In this document: one piece after another, positions 35,882 through 43,837 of the stretch
How positions within the stretch are numbered: position 1 is the stretch's first letter
How the letters are laid out: each line of letters opens with the position of its first letter
Origin: Actinomycetota bacterium
Lineage (GTDB): Bacteria; Actinomycetota; Actinomycetes; Nanopelagicales; Nanopelagicaceae
Assembly: GCA_009701575.1 (NCBI GenBank)
Contig: WLJX01000006.1
Coordinates: 1 to 64,000, forward strand
DNA: 64,000 nt
Reading direction: 5' to 3'
The notes under the pieces: generated by a model
The model's input: the letters and a program-made list of their open reading frames with translations, nothing else
Told to the model about the DNA's origin: nothing
The model's database searches: none
Made by a program: the position numbers and the translations under genes

Positions 35882-36577
35882 TTACTTTAAACCTTCATTT
35901 GCTCGATCTAAATCTGCCTGGAAATCGACCTCAACTGCAAAGAGATCCGAGATATCAACTGGTTCTAGCTTTATGCCATCTTTTTCGATTGCTAATTCAA
36001 GTCCACGTTCAAAGTAATCTTGATCGGCACAAGCTTCGAGTTGTTTTATTACATCGGCCTTTTCAGATGCCGAGATAAAGTTAATACCAACAGCCTCGCC
36101 CAAAGCGTTCTGAACCGTCTTTGAAAGTTCTTTAATGAAGCCTTTTTCATCTACAGTGTATTTAACTTCTTCTTCCGCGGTCGTAGAAGTATTTACACAA
36201 ACAAATGACTTTTCGGACTTAATGCGTTCTGCAATACGCTCTAATACTTTGGCATCAAAAACAACATCACCGTTGAGCCACAAGACTCCGGATTCTTGGC
36301 TTGCACGAAGTGCTTTTAATAAACTTTTTGAAGTATTTGTTTGATCATAAACTTCGTTGTAAACAAAAGATGCAGATGGATGTGCTTCCATAATCATTTC
36401 TAATTTAAAGCCAACCACAACAGTGATTCGAGCTTCATCGCCAAATACTTTTGAGACATTTTCCATTTGTTGCTGCATGATCGAACGACCATCAGATAAA
36501 ACAGTAAGCGGCTTTGGCCAAGGTTTTCCCAATCTAGTTCCCATGCCAGCCGCCAGAATTACAACTTGAATTGCCAT
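35882..36577 (-). CDS. Sugar/polyol-phosphate nucleotidyltransferase (probably CTP-dependent)
   Basis: A 231-residue NTP-transferase-fold enzyme. VVILAAGMGTRLGKPWPKPL (from residue 5) contains the nucleotide-binding loop GMGTRLG and the PKP lysine; WLNGDVVFD holds the metal-binding Asp. Similar proteins are phosphocholine or inositol-phosphate cytidylyltransferases. Because it lies head to head with CDP-alcohol phosphotransferases, I infer that it makes the CDP-polyol or CDP-alcohol they consume, much as in the archaeal IPCT/DIPPS pair. The ATG at 36577 has GAAGG 5 nt upstream; GTG at 36589 is an alternative. Confidence 0.78.
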   Translation of the reverse strand: MAIQVVILAAGMGTRLGKPWPKPLTVLSDGRSIMQQQMENVSKVFGDEARITVVVGFKLEMIMEAHPSASFVYNEVYDQTNTSKSLLKALRASQESGVLWLNGDVVFDAKVLERIAERIKSEKSFVCVNTSTTAEEEVKYTVDEKGFIKELSKTVQNALGEAVGINFISASEKADVIKQLEACADQDYFERGLELAIEKDGIKLEPVDISDLFAVEVDFQADLDRANEGLK

Positions 36578-36626
36578 CTCTACCTTCACAACCCATCTAT
36601 ATCTAAAGAATCCCAGTTAGGCACGA

Positions 36627-36632
36627 TAGATT
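36627..36632 (+). promoter_or_regulatory. -10 element, leaderless promoter of the CDP-alcohol transferase operon
   Basis: TAGATT, 7 nt before the ATG at 36640. Confidence 0.5.
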
Positions 36633-36639
36633 ACCGCTT

Positions 36640-38265
36640 ATGGCCACAAATCTTAGGACTCTAGAAGTTAATCAGGGAACCAAGATTGACGATGTTTTGA
36701 AAGCCTTTGAATCAGGGAACCAAGATCTATTACTGGTGGATGAAAATACCGTAGTAACTAAGCCTCACATGGAGTTGCTAACGGACTATCCCCGAAGTGT
36801 GACGACTGCCTTAGTAACGAAGATAAAAGATGGTGACACTCGTGTTGGTGGTTCTCGGATTACAGGAGCAAGTTCCGGATTTCACGAAGTTGGATACGGC
36901 AACCACAATTTCCTTGGGGCGATTCGACTCTCGCAATCCCAGCGGGTTGAAATCATTAAAGTTCTGACAGATATTTCAAATACAAACCATTCCGGATTAG
37001 CTATCGACCTAATTTTGGTTGGCCTAGTTCGAGCAACAATTTTGGTCGCATCGGCCGAAGTTGTTGGTGCGCCTTGCACTAGAAGCATCGAAAAATTAGA
37101 ACGAGATCGAGTGGCTGGTGAGATCGCCTCACTAAACGATGCCAGACTTCGGTTGAAGATTGCTAATCGAGCAAATGATGGATTCTACTCAGTCTTCTTC
37201 CTTCGCAAAATATCGAAACTTTTTACCTGGCTCGCCGTACGTTTAAAGATGACGCCAAATCAAGTTACTTTAATTTCCTTTGCGATCGGATTGTTTTCAG
37301 CATATCAATTCAGCAAAGGAACTTTTTGGACAATATTTGCTGGTGCTGTGCTCTTACAACTCAGCATCATTATTGACTGCGTTGATGGTGAACTTGCAAG
37401 ATATACGCGACAATTCTCACAACTAGGTGCTTGGCTCGATGCAATCACGGATCGAATAAAAGAGTATTTGGTTTTTTATGCACTTGCATATGGCGCTGCA
37501 AAACAGGGTCGGGACTTATGGATTCCGGCAATTGGAATGATGATTTTTCAAACCTTCAGACATCTTTCTGATTACAACTTCGCCCGAATCAATAAGTTTA
37601 GAGCGCCAGCGCCTATTGCAATCTCCTATGATCTTAAATCCGATGGCTACATTGTTGTCGAACGCGAAAAACGCTCTCGTTTTGAATATTGGTCTAAAAA
37701 GGCAGTTCAATTCCCAATTGGCGAACGTTGGCTAGTTATAAGCGCTTCCTCTGTTGTAGGAGGTGCAGCCTTTACCTTCACAATAATGCCAATTCTTTCG
37801 CTAATTTCGATAGCTTTAGTTTTTAGAGCCCGAGTACGCAAAACGCTAACTTGGCCGAAGTTTAGAGTAAATAATGAGTTCATCGATGAACAATTAGATT
37901 CAATTAAAAATAAGAATTCAACAAATCGTTTTGATTGGCTTGAACCATCTATCTTGCGCCTCGTTGAAGGATTGATTTTCATCGAGCTTGCAATTATTAG
38001 CGATATTGATCGTTCACTGATTTTCCTACTTGTATTCGCAATTATTTTTAATCATTACGACAATATGTATCGCGCCCTGCAAGGTGAGAGAAAGCCAAAA
38101 TGGCTAGCAATAGCTGGCGGATTTATTTTTGGCCGCCTACTAATCATTCCTGTTTGGATCTTTCTTGGATTGCCAATAACCATTCTCGTCTACTACTTCT
38201 CAATACTTTTCTTTGTCATATCTTCAGCACAGTGGATTAAGAGCCACCGAGTCAAGGCAGCATAA
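36640..38265 (+). CDS. CDP-alcohol phosphotransferase, three-part actinobacterial form
   Basis: A 541-residue membrane protein. The catalytic motif is perfect: Asp246, Asp249-Gly250, Ala253-Arg254, Gly263, Asp267 and Asp271. It would transfer a phospho-alcohol from a CDP-linked donor to an acceptor in the membrane. The N-terminal 170 or so residues are soluble and look like a degenerate nucleotidyltransferase (LLVDENTVVTKPHMELL resembles the 'LVVDADLV' strand) without a GTR loop. The C-terminal region has further helices like the DUF5941 domain I recall from actinobacterial relatives; this was not checked. It starts an operon running to about 41896. Confidence 0.85.
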   Translation: MATNLRTLEVNQGTKIDDVLKAFESGNQDLLLVDENTVVTKPHMELLTDYPRSVTTALVTKIKDGDTRVGGSRITGASSGFHEVGYGNHNFLGAIRLSQSQRVEIIKVLTDISNTNHSGLAIDLILVGLVRATILVASAEVVGAPCTRSIEKLERDRVAGEIASLNDARLRLKIANRANDGFYSVFFLRKISKLFTWLAVRLKMTPNQVTLISFAIGLFSAYQFSKGTFWTIFAGAVLLQLSIIIDCVDGELARYTRQFSQLGAWLDAITDRIKEYLVFYALAYGAAKQGRDLWIPAIGMMIFQTFRHLSDYNFARINKFRAPAPIAISYDLKSDGYIVVEREKRSRFEYWSKKAVQFPIGERWLVISASSVVGGAAFTFTIMPILSLISIALVFRARVRKTLTWPKFRVNNEFIDEQLDSIKNKNSTNRFDWLEPSILRLVEGLIFIELAIISDIDRSLIFLLVFAIIFNHYDNMYRALQGERKPKWLAIAGGFIFGRLLIIPVWIFLGLPITILVYYFSILFFVISSAQWIKSHRVKAA

Positions 38266-38268
38266 GTT

Positions 38269-39051
38269 ATGACATCCCAACCAATCAGACCTACAAAACC
38301 CACAATTGCGCAAATTCGAGAAATCTCGCAGCCAGTTTCAGTAACTGGGCGATCAACTTCAGAGCATTGGGTAGCCGATCTTTATCAGCGAAAAATCTCT
38401 GTGTATTTAACAAGAATATTTCTTAGAACTCCAATCACTGCGAATGGCGTGACTTGGTTGATGGTAATTGTTGCTGCGTCTATTGGCCCCGCACTCTTAA
38501 TCCAGGGTTGGGTAGGAATAGCCCTCGCACTATTTTTGAGTCATCTTCAAATGCTTATTGATTGCTGCGATGGCGAAGTTGCAAGATGGCGAAATACAAA
38601 ATCACCAATGGGAATTTTTCTCGATAAATTGGGACATTATGCGGCCGAAGGTTTAATTCCGATTTTCTTTGGCCTGCGACTGGCCGGTTGGCCTGAGCGC
38701 CCAATCACTGGATCTATCTATCCTTTTCTCGGAGCGTTGCTTGCAGGAATTGTTATTGTCAATAAAGGTTTGAATGATGCCGTTCATGTCGCAAGAGCAT
38801 TCTCTGGATTAACAAAAATTCAGGATACAAAGGGAGCGAACCTTCCGATAAAAGGGGCTCTTCGTAGCGCCCGTAAAATATTCAAATTCTTCCCAGTACA
38901 AAGGATCTTTCATTCGATCGAATTCACCATGTTCGTAGCGCTTTTTGGTGCTTACCCAATTTCACTCAAAATCGCCCTCGGAATAGCTCTATTTGTGACA
39001 GTTGGGCATATCGCGGCAATCGTCTCTTCGGCAAAATTACGGAATAATTGA
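38269..39051 (+). CDS. Second CDP-alcohol phosphotransferase, His at the fourth Asp position
   Basis: A 260-residue membrane enzyme beginning 4 nt after the previous stop. The motif reads Asp98, Asp101-Gly102, Ala105-Arg106, Gly115, Asp119, but the fourth acidic residue, the proposed catalytic base, is His123 (FLDKLGHY). I recall LDRVGHY-type sequences in other actinobacteria, so this is probably a subfamily trait and not damage. Such a change might alter the acceptor or the mechanism. It is adjacent to a canonical paralogue, so the two may act in sequence on one product. Confidence 0.82.
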   Translation: MTSQPIRPTKPTIAQIREISQPVSVTGRSTSEHWVADLYQRKISVYLTRIFLRTPITANGVTWLMVIVAASIGPALLIQGWVGIALALFLSHLQMLIDCCDGEVARWRNTKSPMGIFLDKLGHYAAEGLIPIFFGLRLAGWPERPITGSIYPFLGALLAGIVIVNKGLNDAVHVARAFSGLTKIQDTKGANLPIKGALRSARKIFKFFPVQRIFHSIEFTMFVALFGAYPISLKIALGIALFVTVGHIAAIVSSAKLRNN

Positions 39052-39054
39052 GAT

Positions 39055-39825
39055 ATGCGCGCGATACTCGGTCAACTTAAATCAGCCTTGCTACAACTAT
39101 TTCCAACTACGAAGTATCGATTGATTTTAATAAGCTTAGTTTTGATTGCTGCATTTATTTCAGTATCTGAACTTGCTGTTGCAAAGTTGTTTACCCAAAT
39201 AATTATGCACGAAGGTGACATGCCTCGCTCACGCTTAATAATATTCATTATTGGTTTCTTTGCCTTTTTTGGTGCTACAAGAGCAGGTCATTACTTTCAA
39301 AGAATCTATCGTGTCAATGTCTTCGATCGCGCCTTCAAAGCCTCAGAAGTTGAAGTTCATCGCAGCAAAGAGAATTGGCGCTGGTCTTTAGCATTTGAAT
39401 TAACAACACTGCTTAGTATTTTTACCCAAATGGGAGTAGTCATCATCTTTTTCACATTTCTAAATTGGAAATTTGGCCTACTCAATATCTTTGTTGTCTT
39501 AGTGATTTTTCAAATACTTGGTCGCATCTTCCGAAAACAGATGAAAACCCAGCGTGGATTTGTTAAAGCAAAGGTACGAAAAGAGCACATACCAAGTTCG
39601 GTGAAAATCGGGAGCCGAATCAAATCTGGCGAGGTTGGCATTTTATTATCTGGAATCGCAATGTTGACGCTCTTTGCATCACTTATATTTCTAAGTTATA
39701 ACGGAGAGATAAGTCCTTCAAATACCATCGTATTGTTCTTTGGACTTCGAATGCAGAATTCAAGCCTCTCTAATATTTCAAGTGGTTTGATGAGATTTGC
39801 AAGGGCTAGAACACATAGTGAATAG
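39055..39825 (+). CDS. Orphan ABC-exporter-like membrane domain
   Basis: A 256-residue membrane protein with about five to six hydrophobic segments. Its plan resembles the transmembrane domain of an ABC exporter: long helices, a coupling-like basic loop near RGFVKAKVRKEH, and a C-terminal stretch (FFGLRMQNSSLSNISSGLMRFARA) like the end of such domains just before the ATPase. It stops there, and no Walker A/B cassette is encoded in the neighbouring genes. Possible explanations are an ATPase supplied in trans, a non-transport scaffold, or decay. The GT2 gene overlaps its end by 8 bp, so it is expressed with the cluster. Confidence 0.6.
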   Translation: MRAILGQLKSALLQLFPTTKYRLILISLVLIAAFISVSELAVAKLFTQIIMHEGDMPRSRLIIFIIGFFAFFGATRAGHYFQRIYRVNVFDRAFKASEVEVHRSKENWRWSLAFELTTLLSIFTQMGVVIIFFTFLNWKFGLLNIFVVLVIFQILGRIFRKQMKTQRGFVKAKVRKEHIPSSVKIGSRIKSGEVGILLSGIAMLTLFASLIFLSYNGEISPSNTIVLFFGLRMQNSSLSNISSGLMRFARARTHSE

Positions 39826-40570
39826 TGAAAACCTGCTAACAATCGGGTATTCAACTCTTTCGGGTAGAGCGCAAAATATTAGATTTATTGCAGGTGTAAC
39901 AAATTTAGTTATTGTTCAGAATCCACAATCAGATCCGATGCCAACTTTCCCTCCCGAGGTTTCAGTTACAGAATTAAAGAGCCGTGGGGTAGCAAAGAGT
40001 CGCAATGCTGCTATTGCCGAGGCAACTGGAAAGTACTTACTTTTTGGTGATGATGATTTGGAATTTAAGCCATCTGGAATTCATGAAGTAGTTGCATATC
40101 TAGAGGCTAATCCAAAGATTTCGATTGTTTTGGCTCAGGCGGTTAATGAGAAAGGCGAGCTACGTAAGCCCTATCCCAAGAATTCACACTCTCTTAAACT
40201 TCGAAACTCAGCCAAAGCCGCTACCTATGAGATGTTTATCCGAGTGGCGGATTTCAAAAAACTAGGCATCAAGTTTGATGAAAACTTCGGCGCAGGAGCA
40301 GAAAACTACTTGGGGGATGAATACATTTTGATTGCTGATGCGCTCCGCTTGGGTTTAGAAGGAACTTTTCTCCCAATCACAGTTGCAATGCACCCAGCAG
40401 ACAGTTCTGGAAATCTGAAAAACACCAGAAAAGATATTTCTGCTCGCTCAAAAGTATTCACCAGAGTGTTTGGCCTATGGGCCATTCCAATGAGATTTGC
40501 CTTTCTAATTAAGCCACCGTTTAAGAAATTTGGAATTCTAAATTCCATTCGATTCATAATTGGTAAATGA
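39818..40570 (+). CDS. GT2-like glycosyltransferase
   Basis: A 250-residue GT-A fold protein. SRGVAKSRNAAIAEATGKYLLFGDDDLEF is the conserved GT2 block ending in the DDD nucleotide-sugar/metal motif, and GAENYLGDEYILIADALR resembles the catalytic ED region. There is no membrane helix at the start; it probably acts on the inner face of the membrane. The start is taken as GTG 39818, overlapping the preceding stop by 8 bp; TTG 39797 is an alternative. The acceptor is likely the product of the CDP-alcohol transferases. Confidence 0.78.
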   Translation: MNSENLLTIGYSTLSGRAQNIRFIAGVTNLVIVQNPQSDPMPTFPPEVSVTELKSRGVAKSRNAAIAEATGKYLLFGDDDLEFKPSGIHEVVAYLEANPKISIVLAQAVNEKGELRKPYPKNSHSLKLRNSAKAATYEMFIRVADFKKLGIKFDENFGAGAENYLGDEYILIADALRLGLEGTFLPITVAMHPADSSGNLKNTRKDISARSKVFTRVFGLWAIPMRFAFLIKPPFKKFGILNSIRFIIGK

Positions 40571-41241
40571 AAGTATTTGCACATCGAGGGGCATCGGGTC
40601 GAGCGCCCGAGATGTCTCTAACTGCTTATCTTGCAGCAATTGAAGATCGCTCAGAAGGCTTTGAATGTGATGTCAGGTTAACTCAAGACCAAGAAATTGC
40701 CTGCTTCCACGATCCTGATACCGCAAGAATCGCTGGCGTAAAACATAGAGTTTCAAAGAGTAAATTTCACCAGATGCAGAGTTTAGTTGCAGCTATCTCT
40801 TTAGACCAATTACTCACCCTGGCCATTGCTAATAAGAAAGATCTGTTAATTGAAAGTAAGCATCCGGTTGCATCTGGTGGCGCAGTTGAATGGAAAGTAC
40901 TAGAACTTTTAAAGCGCAGAAATTCAGAAATTTCTGCATCCGGAATTGAAGTTATTTGTATGTCATTTTCTTGGTTTGCAGTTAGGCGATTTAAGAAATC
41001 ATATAAGGCCTGTACAGTTGTAAAGTTCTATCTTCAAGCACTTGTTGCTCCAACTCAGATCGTCGCGCTTCATATTGAGCTTATAAAAAAATATCCCAAC
41101 CTGGTCACTAGATTGCAAACCAGAGGTAAGCGGATATTTGTTTGGACTGTTAATTCCAGCAGCGATATGAAATTTTGCAAAGATTTAGGTATTGAGGGCG
41201 TAATCACTAATTACCCAGATAAAGCGCGAAAATATGTCTAA
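40567..41241 (+). CDS. Glycerophosphodiester phosphodiesterase
   Basis: A 224-residue TIM-barrel enzyme. VFAHRGASGRAPEMSLTAY (from residue 3) has the HRG and PE catalytic residues, and FECDVRLTQDQEIACFHD the metal-binding E-x-D and the second His. LIESKH and the C-terminal FVWTVNSSSDMKFCKDLGIEGVITNYPD complete the family pattern. Without a signal peptide it acts in the cytosol. In this setting it may hydrolyse phosphodiester lipid head groups or recycle cluster products. It overlaps the GT2 gene by ATGA. Confidence 0.9.
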   Translation: MKVFAHRGASGRAPEMSLTAYLAAIEDRSEGFECDVRLTQDQEIACFHDPDTARIAGVKHRVSKSKFHQMQSLVAAISLDQLLTLAIANKKDLLIESKHPVASGGAVEWKVLELLKRRNSEISASGIEVICMSFSWFAVRRFKKSYKACTVVKFYLQALVAPTQIVALHIELIKKYPNLVTRLQTRGKRIFVWTVNSSSDMKFCKDLGIEGVITNYPDKARKYV

Positions 41242-41896
41242 AGAGAAGAGCCGTATTTTGCTTGGGGTGATTGCCTATTTCTCAATAGTTTTCTATGCAT
41301 CTGGTTTAGCTAGAACTGGTTCAGTTCAAGAGTTAGCCGAAGCGCCAGTACCCGCAACAAAAATTCTCTGCTTTAATTTGGAAACAAAGGTTCTACGTGA
41401 AAGTGACACGAATTTAGGTTGTTTACTCGAGGAAGAATCTTTAGGAGATTCACCAATTGAACATGGAGAAATTCGTCCAGATGAATTGGATCGAACTTTT
41501 GAGGTTCGTTTTTTGGCAGCCCAAGCTGCGGCGAAAGAAGCTGGTTTTTCAATAACAATTACATCTGGTTACAGATCACGAGCGCTGCAAGAAAGGCTAT
41601 TTGCGGAGGCTGTAAGGAAATATGGAAGTGAAGAGGAAGCCTCAAAGTGGGTTTTACCTAAAGATATTTCGCATCATCCATGGGGCACGGCTATCGATGT
41701 AAATTATCCTGGAGACAAAACCGCTGTTAAGTGGTTAGAAGATAATGGCTCATTATTTGGACTTTGCCGCGTTTACGAGAATGAGTGGTGGCATTTCGAA
41801 CCAATAATCGCACCTGGGGATACTTGTCCAGCAATGATGGTTAACGCTCTAGAAAGTTTAGAGGAATTACCTACTGGCGCGAACGGTTCAAATTAA
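41234..41896 (+). CDS. VanY-type D-Ala-D-Ala carboxypeptidase (M15B)
   Basis: Extracytoplasmic zinc peptidase of 220 residues. One N-terminal hydrophobic segment (about residues 9-24) anchors or exports it. The M15 domain shows TSGYRSRALQERLF, the zinc motif SHHPWGTAIDV (near residue 146) and ENEWWHFE with the catalytic Glu and the third zinc ligand. It trims D-Ala from peptidoglycan stem peptides. It overlaps the GDPD gene by 8 bp, which places a wall-remodelling enzyme in the same transcript as the glycan genes. Confidence 0.9.
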   Translation: MSKEKSRILLGVIAYFSIVFYASGLARTGSVQELAEAPVPATKILCFNLETKVLRESDTNLGCLLEEESLGDSPIEHGEIRPDELDRTFEVRFLAAQAAAKEAGFSITITSGYRSRALQERLFAEAVRKYGSEEEASKWVLPKDISHHPWGTAIDVNYPGDKTAVKWLEDNGSLFGLCRVYENEWWHFEPIIAPGDTCPAMMVNALESLEELPTGANGSN

Positions 41897-41902
41897 TATA
41901 CT
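41897..41902 (+). promoter_or_regulatory. -10 element, leaderless promoter of epimerase gene
   Basis: TATACT, 6 nt before the ATG at 41909. It is the best match to the consensus in the window, and it starts immediately after the TAA of the upstream gene. Confidence 0.6.
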
Positions 41903-41908
41903 TACAAC

Positions 41909-42790
41909 ATGACAATTCAACTTCCAAATAAATTAGGCGTTCACGCTCTTGTATGGGTCGGTGGCTGGTCCCACGCAGAATGTCGTGAGGCAATTCAAAA
42001 CACGGTTGATGCCGGATACGATTTAATCGAAATTCCTGCACTCGATCCTTCACTTATCGATACCAAACACACACTTGCAACTCTTAAAGAATTTGGAATT
42101 AAAGCAGCTTGTTCACTCGGCCTCTCTTTTGACGCTGATATTAATAATGAGGACCCAGCAATAGTTGCGAAGGGCGAAGCGAAATTAATGGCTGCCCTAG
42201 ATGTAGTAGCCGGCATCGAAGGAGATTACCTAGGCGGTGTTTTGTTTAGCGCCCTTGGAAAGTATTCACATCCAGCTACGGAAAAATCTAGAGCGAATGC
42301 TGTGGCCTCATTAAAGCGCCTAGCAATTGCGGCACAAGCAAAGGGGATAACACTTGGTTTAGAACCAGTTAACCGCTATGAATCAAATTTGATAAATACA
42401 ATCGATCAAGCAGTTGCGATGATTAAAGATATAGGTGAGCCAAATGTGAAGGTTCACATTGATATTTATCACATGAATATTGAAGAGCAAGATCTAGCAT
42501 CACCAATCATTAATAATGCCGAACATATTGGATATGTTCATATTGGCGCTAGCCACAGAGGTGGACTTGGAACCGGAAATGTTGACTTCGATGAACTATT
42601 TGGTGCCCTTGCAAAGATTAACTACAAAGGCGTTATTACCTTTGAGAGTTTCTCATCGGCAATTGTTCACCCAGACTTATCTCTTGCTTTAGCAATTTGG
42701 CGAAACCTTTGGACCGAGAACAAGCCAATGGCGCTAAGTGCTCGCAAGTACATGGTCGAACATATTGTTCGTGCTAATAATCTTGCCTAA
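41909..42790 (+). CDS. Sugar isomerase/epimerase, D-tagatose/D-allulose 3-epimerase-like
   Basis: A 293-residue AP-endonuclease-2-type TIM barrel. The metal ligands appear as Glu in LEPVNRYE, Asp in HIDIYHMNIEE, His in GYVHIGASHRG and Glu in TFESFSS, as in ketose 3-epimerases. It interconverts ketoses or related sugars and would feed central metabolism next to the mannose-6-phosphate isomerase gene. The exact sugar is not known. Confidence 0.85.
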   Translation: MTIQLPNKLGVHALVWVGGWSHAECREAIQNTVDAGYDLIEIPALDPSLIDTKHTLATLKEFGIKAACSLGLSFDADINNEDPAIVAKGEAKLMAALDVVAGIEGDYLGGVLFSALGKYSHPATEKSRANAVASLKRLAIAAQAKGITLGLEPVNRYESNLINTIDQAVAMIKDIGEPNVKVHIDIYHMNIEEQDLASPIINNAEHIGYVHIGASHRGGLGTGNVDFDELFGALAKINYKGVITFESFSSAIVHPDLSLALAIWRNLWTENKPMALSARKYMVEHIVRANNLA

Positions 42791-42799
42791 GCTACTAAT

Positions 42800-43825
42800 T
42801 TACCAAGCTAGCGGAGCATCTTTAGCAAGTGGTGGGCGACAAACCACACCGCTTGCACCGTTTAACGTCCAACTTCCAGCGGAATGTGGAATAAGAATTG
42901 CATCGCCCTTAACTGCGCTAATTTCTGAATGATTTTCAAAAGTTATATTTCCAGTACCTTCTAAGATCAACGCAATACTAAATCCGGCAGCAATCTTGCT
43001 TGCATTTCCAGCGAGATAATCTGCGCGGAAATATGGATCAGCAACAGCGGTAAATACTGATTGATCAGAGCCACTAAATAAACGATTTGAAAAGACGAGT
43101 TTGCTCGCTTCTTCTTTATCGATTGGTGTGTAGCGAAGTGCATCTAATACCGTATCGAAACCTAATCCGAGATGGCCGTCCTTAACTCCGTCGACTGCAA
43201 AATCATTCCATTCAAGAAGCGCGGATAAATCTGTTGGCTCTTGAAGTTCAAGAACAAAGATTCCAGCACCGATTGCATGCGGCGTTCCTGCAGGAACAAA
43301 AACTGTATCTCCAGCCTTAACATCAAATTTTTGAAGTGATGCAAGCAAACCATCAGCATCTCTTGCATCTACCATCTTTGAAACATCTGATTTCTTCAAC
43401 TCGGTATTGAAGCCCAGACCGACATTTGCACCAGCAGGTGCTTCCAAAATAATCCAAGCTTCAGTCTTTCCATGTTTTAGCGAAAGATGATCTTTAGCAA
43501 ACTTACGATTTGGATGGTAATGAACTGGAAGTCGTTGATCTGGATCAAGTAACTTCATTAACAGCTCCGTACTGGCACCAAAGGTATTTAAATGTTCTGC
43601 GCCAAGCCATTTCTCTGGATTAGCTATTACAGAATCTCGCAAGTAACTTCCATCCGATAAAACCGATAACCCCATCGTTTTTTCACCAAAGCGTGTGGTC
43701 ATAGAACCGATCCACTCTTCTGGTCGCATTGGGCCACCTGGACCATTACGTAAGGCTCCGATGCGGTAGCCGCCCTTGTAGAAGTGATCAAATTGGTTGG
43801 ATGCGAGTTTCTGAGGTGTAATCAT
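42800..43825 (-). CDS. manA: Mannose-6-phosphate isomerase, class I
   Basis: Zinc enzyme that interconverts mannose 6-phosphate and fructose 6-phosphate. LPVHYHPNRKFAKDHLSLKHGKTEAWIIL has the zinc-binding histidines and Glu, and PAGTPHAIGAGIFVLELQEPTDLS the conserved signature of the cupin core. At 341 residues it is of the short class I type. It is the downstream gene of the MFS transporter on the minus strand, with its own putative -10. It may serve sugar catabolism or supply mannose for glycans. Confidence 0.92.
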   Translation of the reverse strand: MITPQKLASNQFDHFYKGGYRIGALRNGPGGPMRPEEWIGSMTTRFGEKTMGLSVLSDGSYLRDSVIANPEKWLGAEHLNTFGASTELLMKLLDPDQRLPVHYHPNRKFAKDHLSLKHGKTEAWIILEAPAGANVGLGFNTELKKSDVSKMVDARDADGLLASLQKFDVKAGDTVFVPAGTPHAIGAGIFVLELQEPTDLSALLEWNDFAVDGVKDGHLGLGFDTVLDALRYTPIDKEEASKLVFSNRLFSGSDQSVFTAVADPYFRADYLAGNASKIAAGFSIALILEGTGNITFENHSEISAVKGDAILIPHSAGSWTLNGASGVVCRPPLAKDAPLAW

Positions 43826-43831
43826 GAAAGC

Positions 43832-43837
43832 AATTTA
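43832..43837 (-). promoter_or_regulatory. -10 element, leaderless promoter of manA
   Basis: TAAATT on the minus strand, 6 nt before the ATG at 43825. It fits exactly in the 12-bp gap after the MFS stop. Confidence 0.5.

Noticed and set aside
31694-41896. Integrated genomic island at tRNA-Arg(ACG), with the envelope cluster as cargo
   Set aside because: No integrase is present and I found no repeat of the tRNA 3' end near the far boundary. Housekeeping-like genes lie between the tRNA and the cluster.
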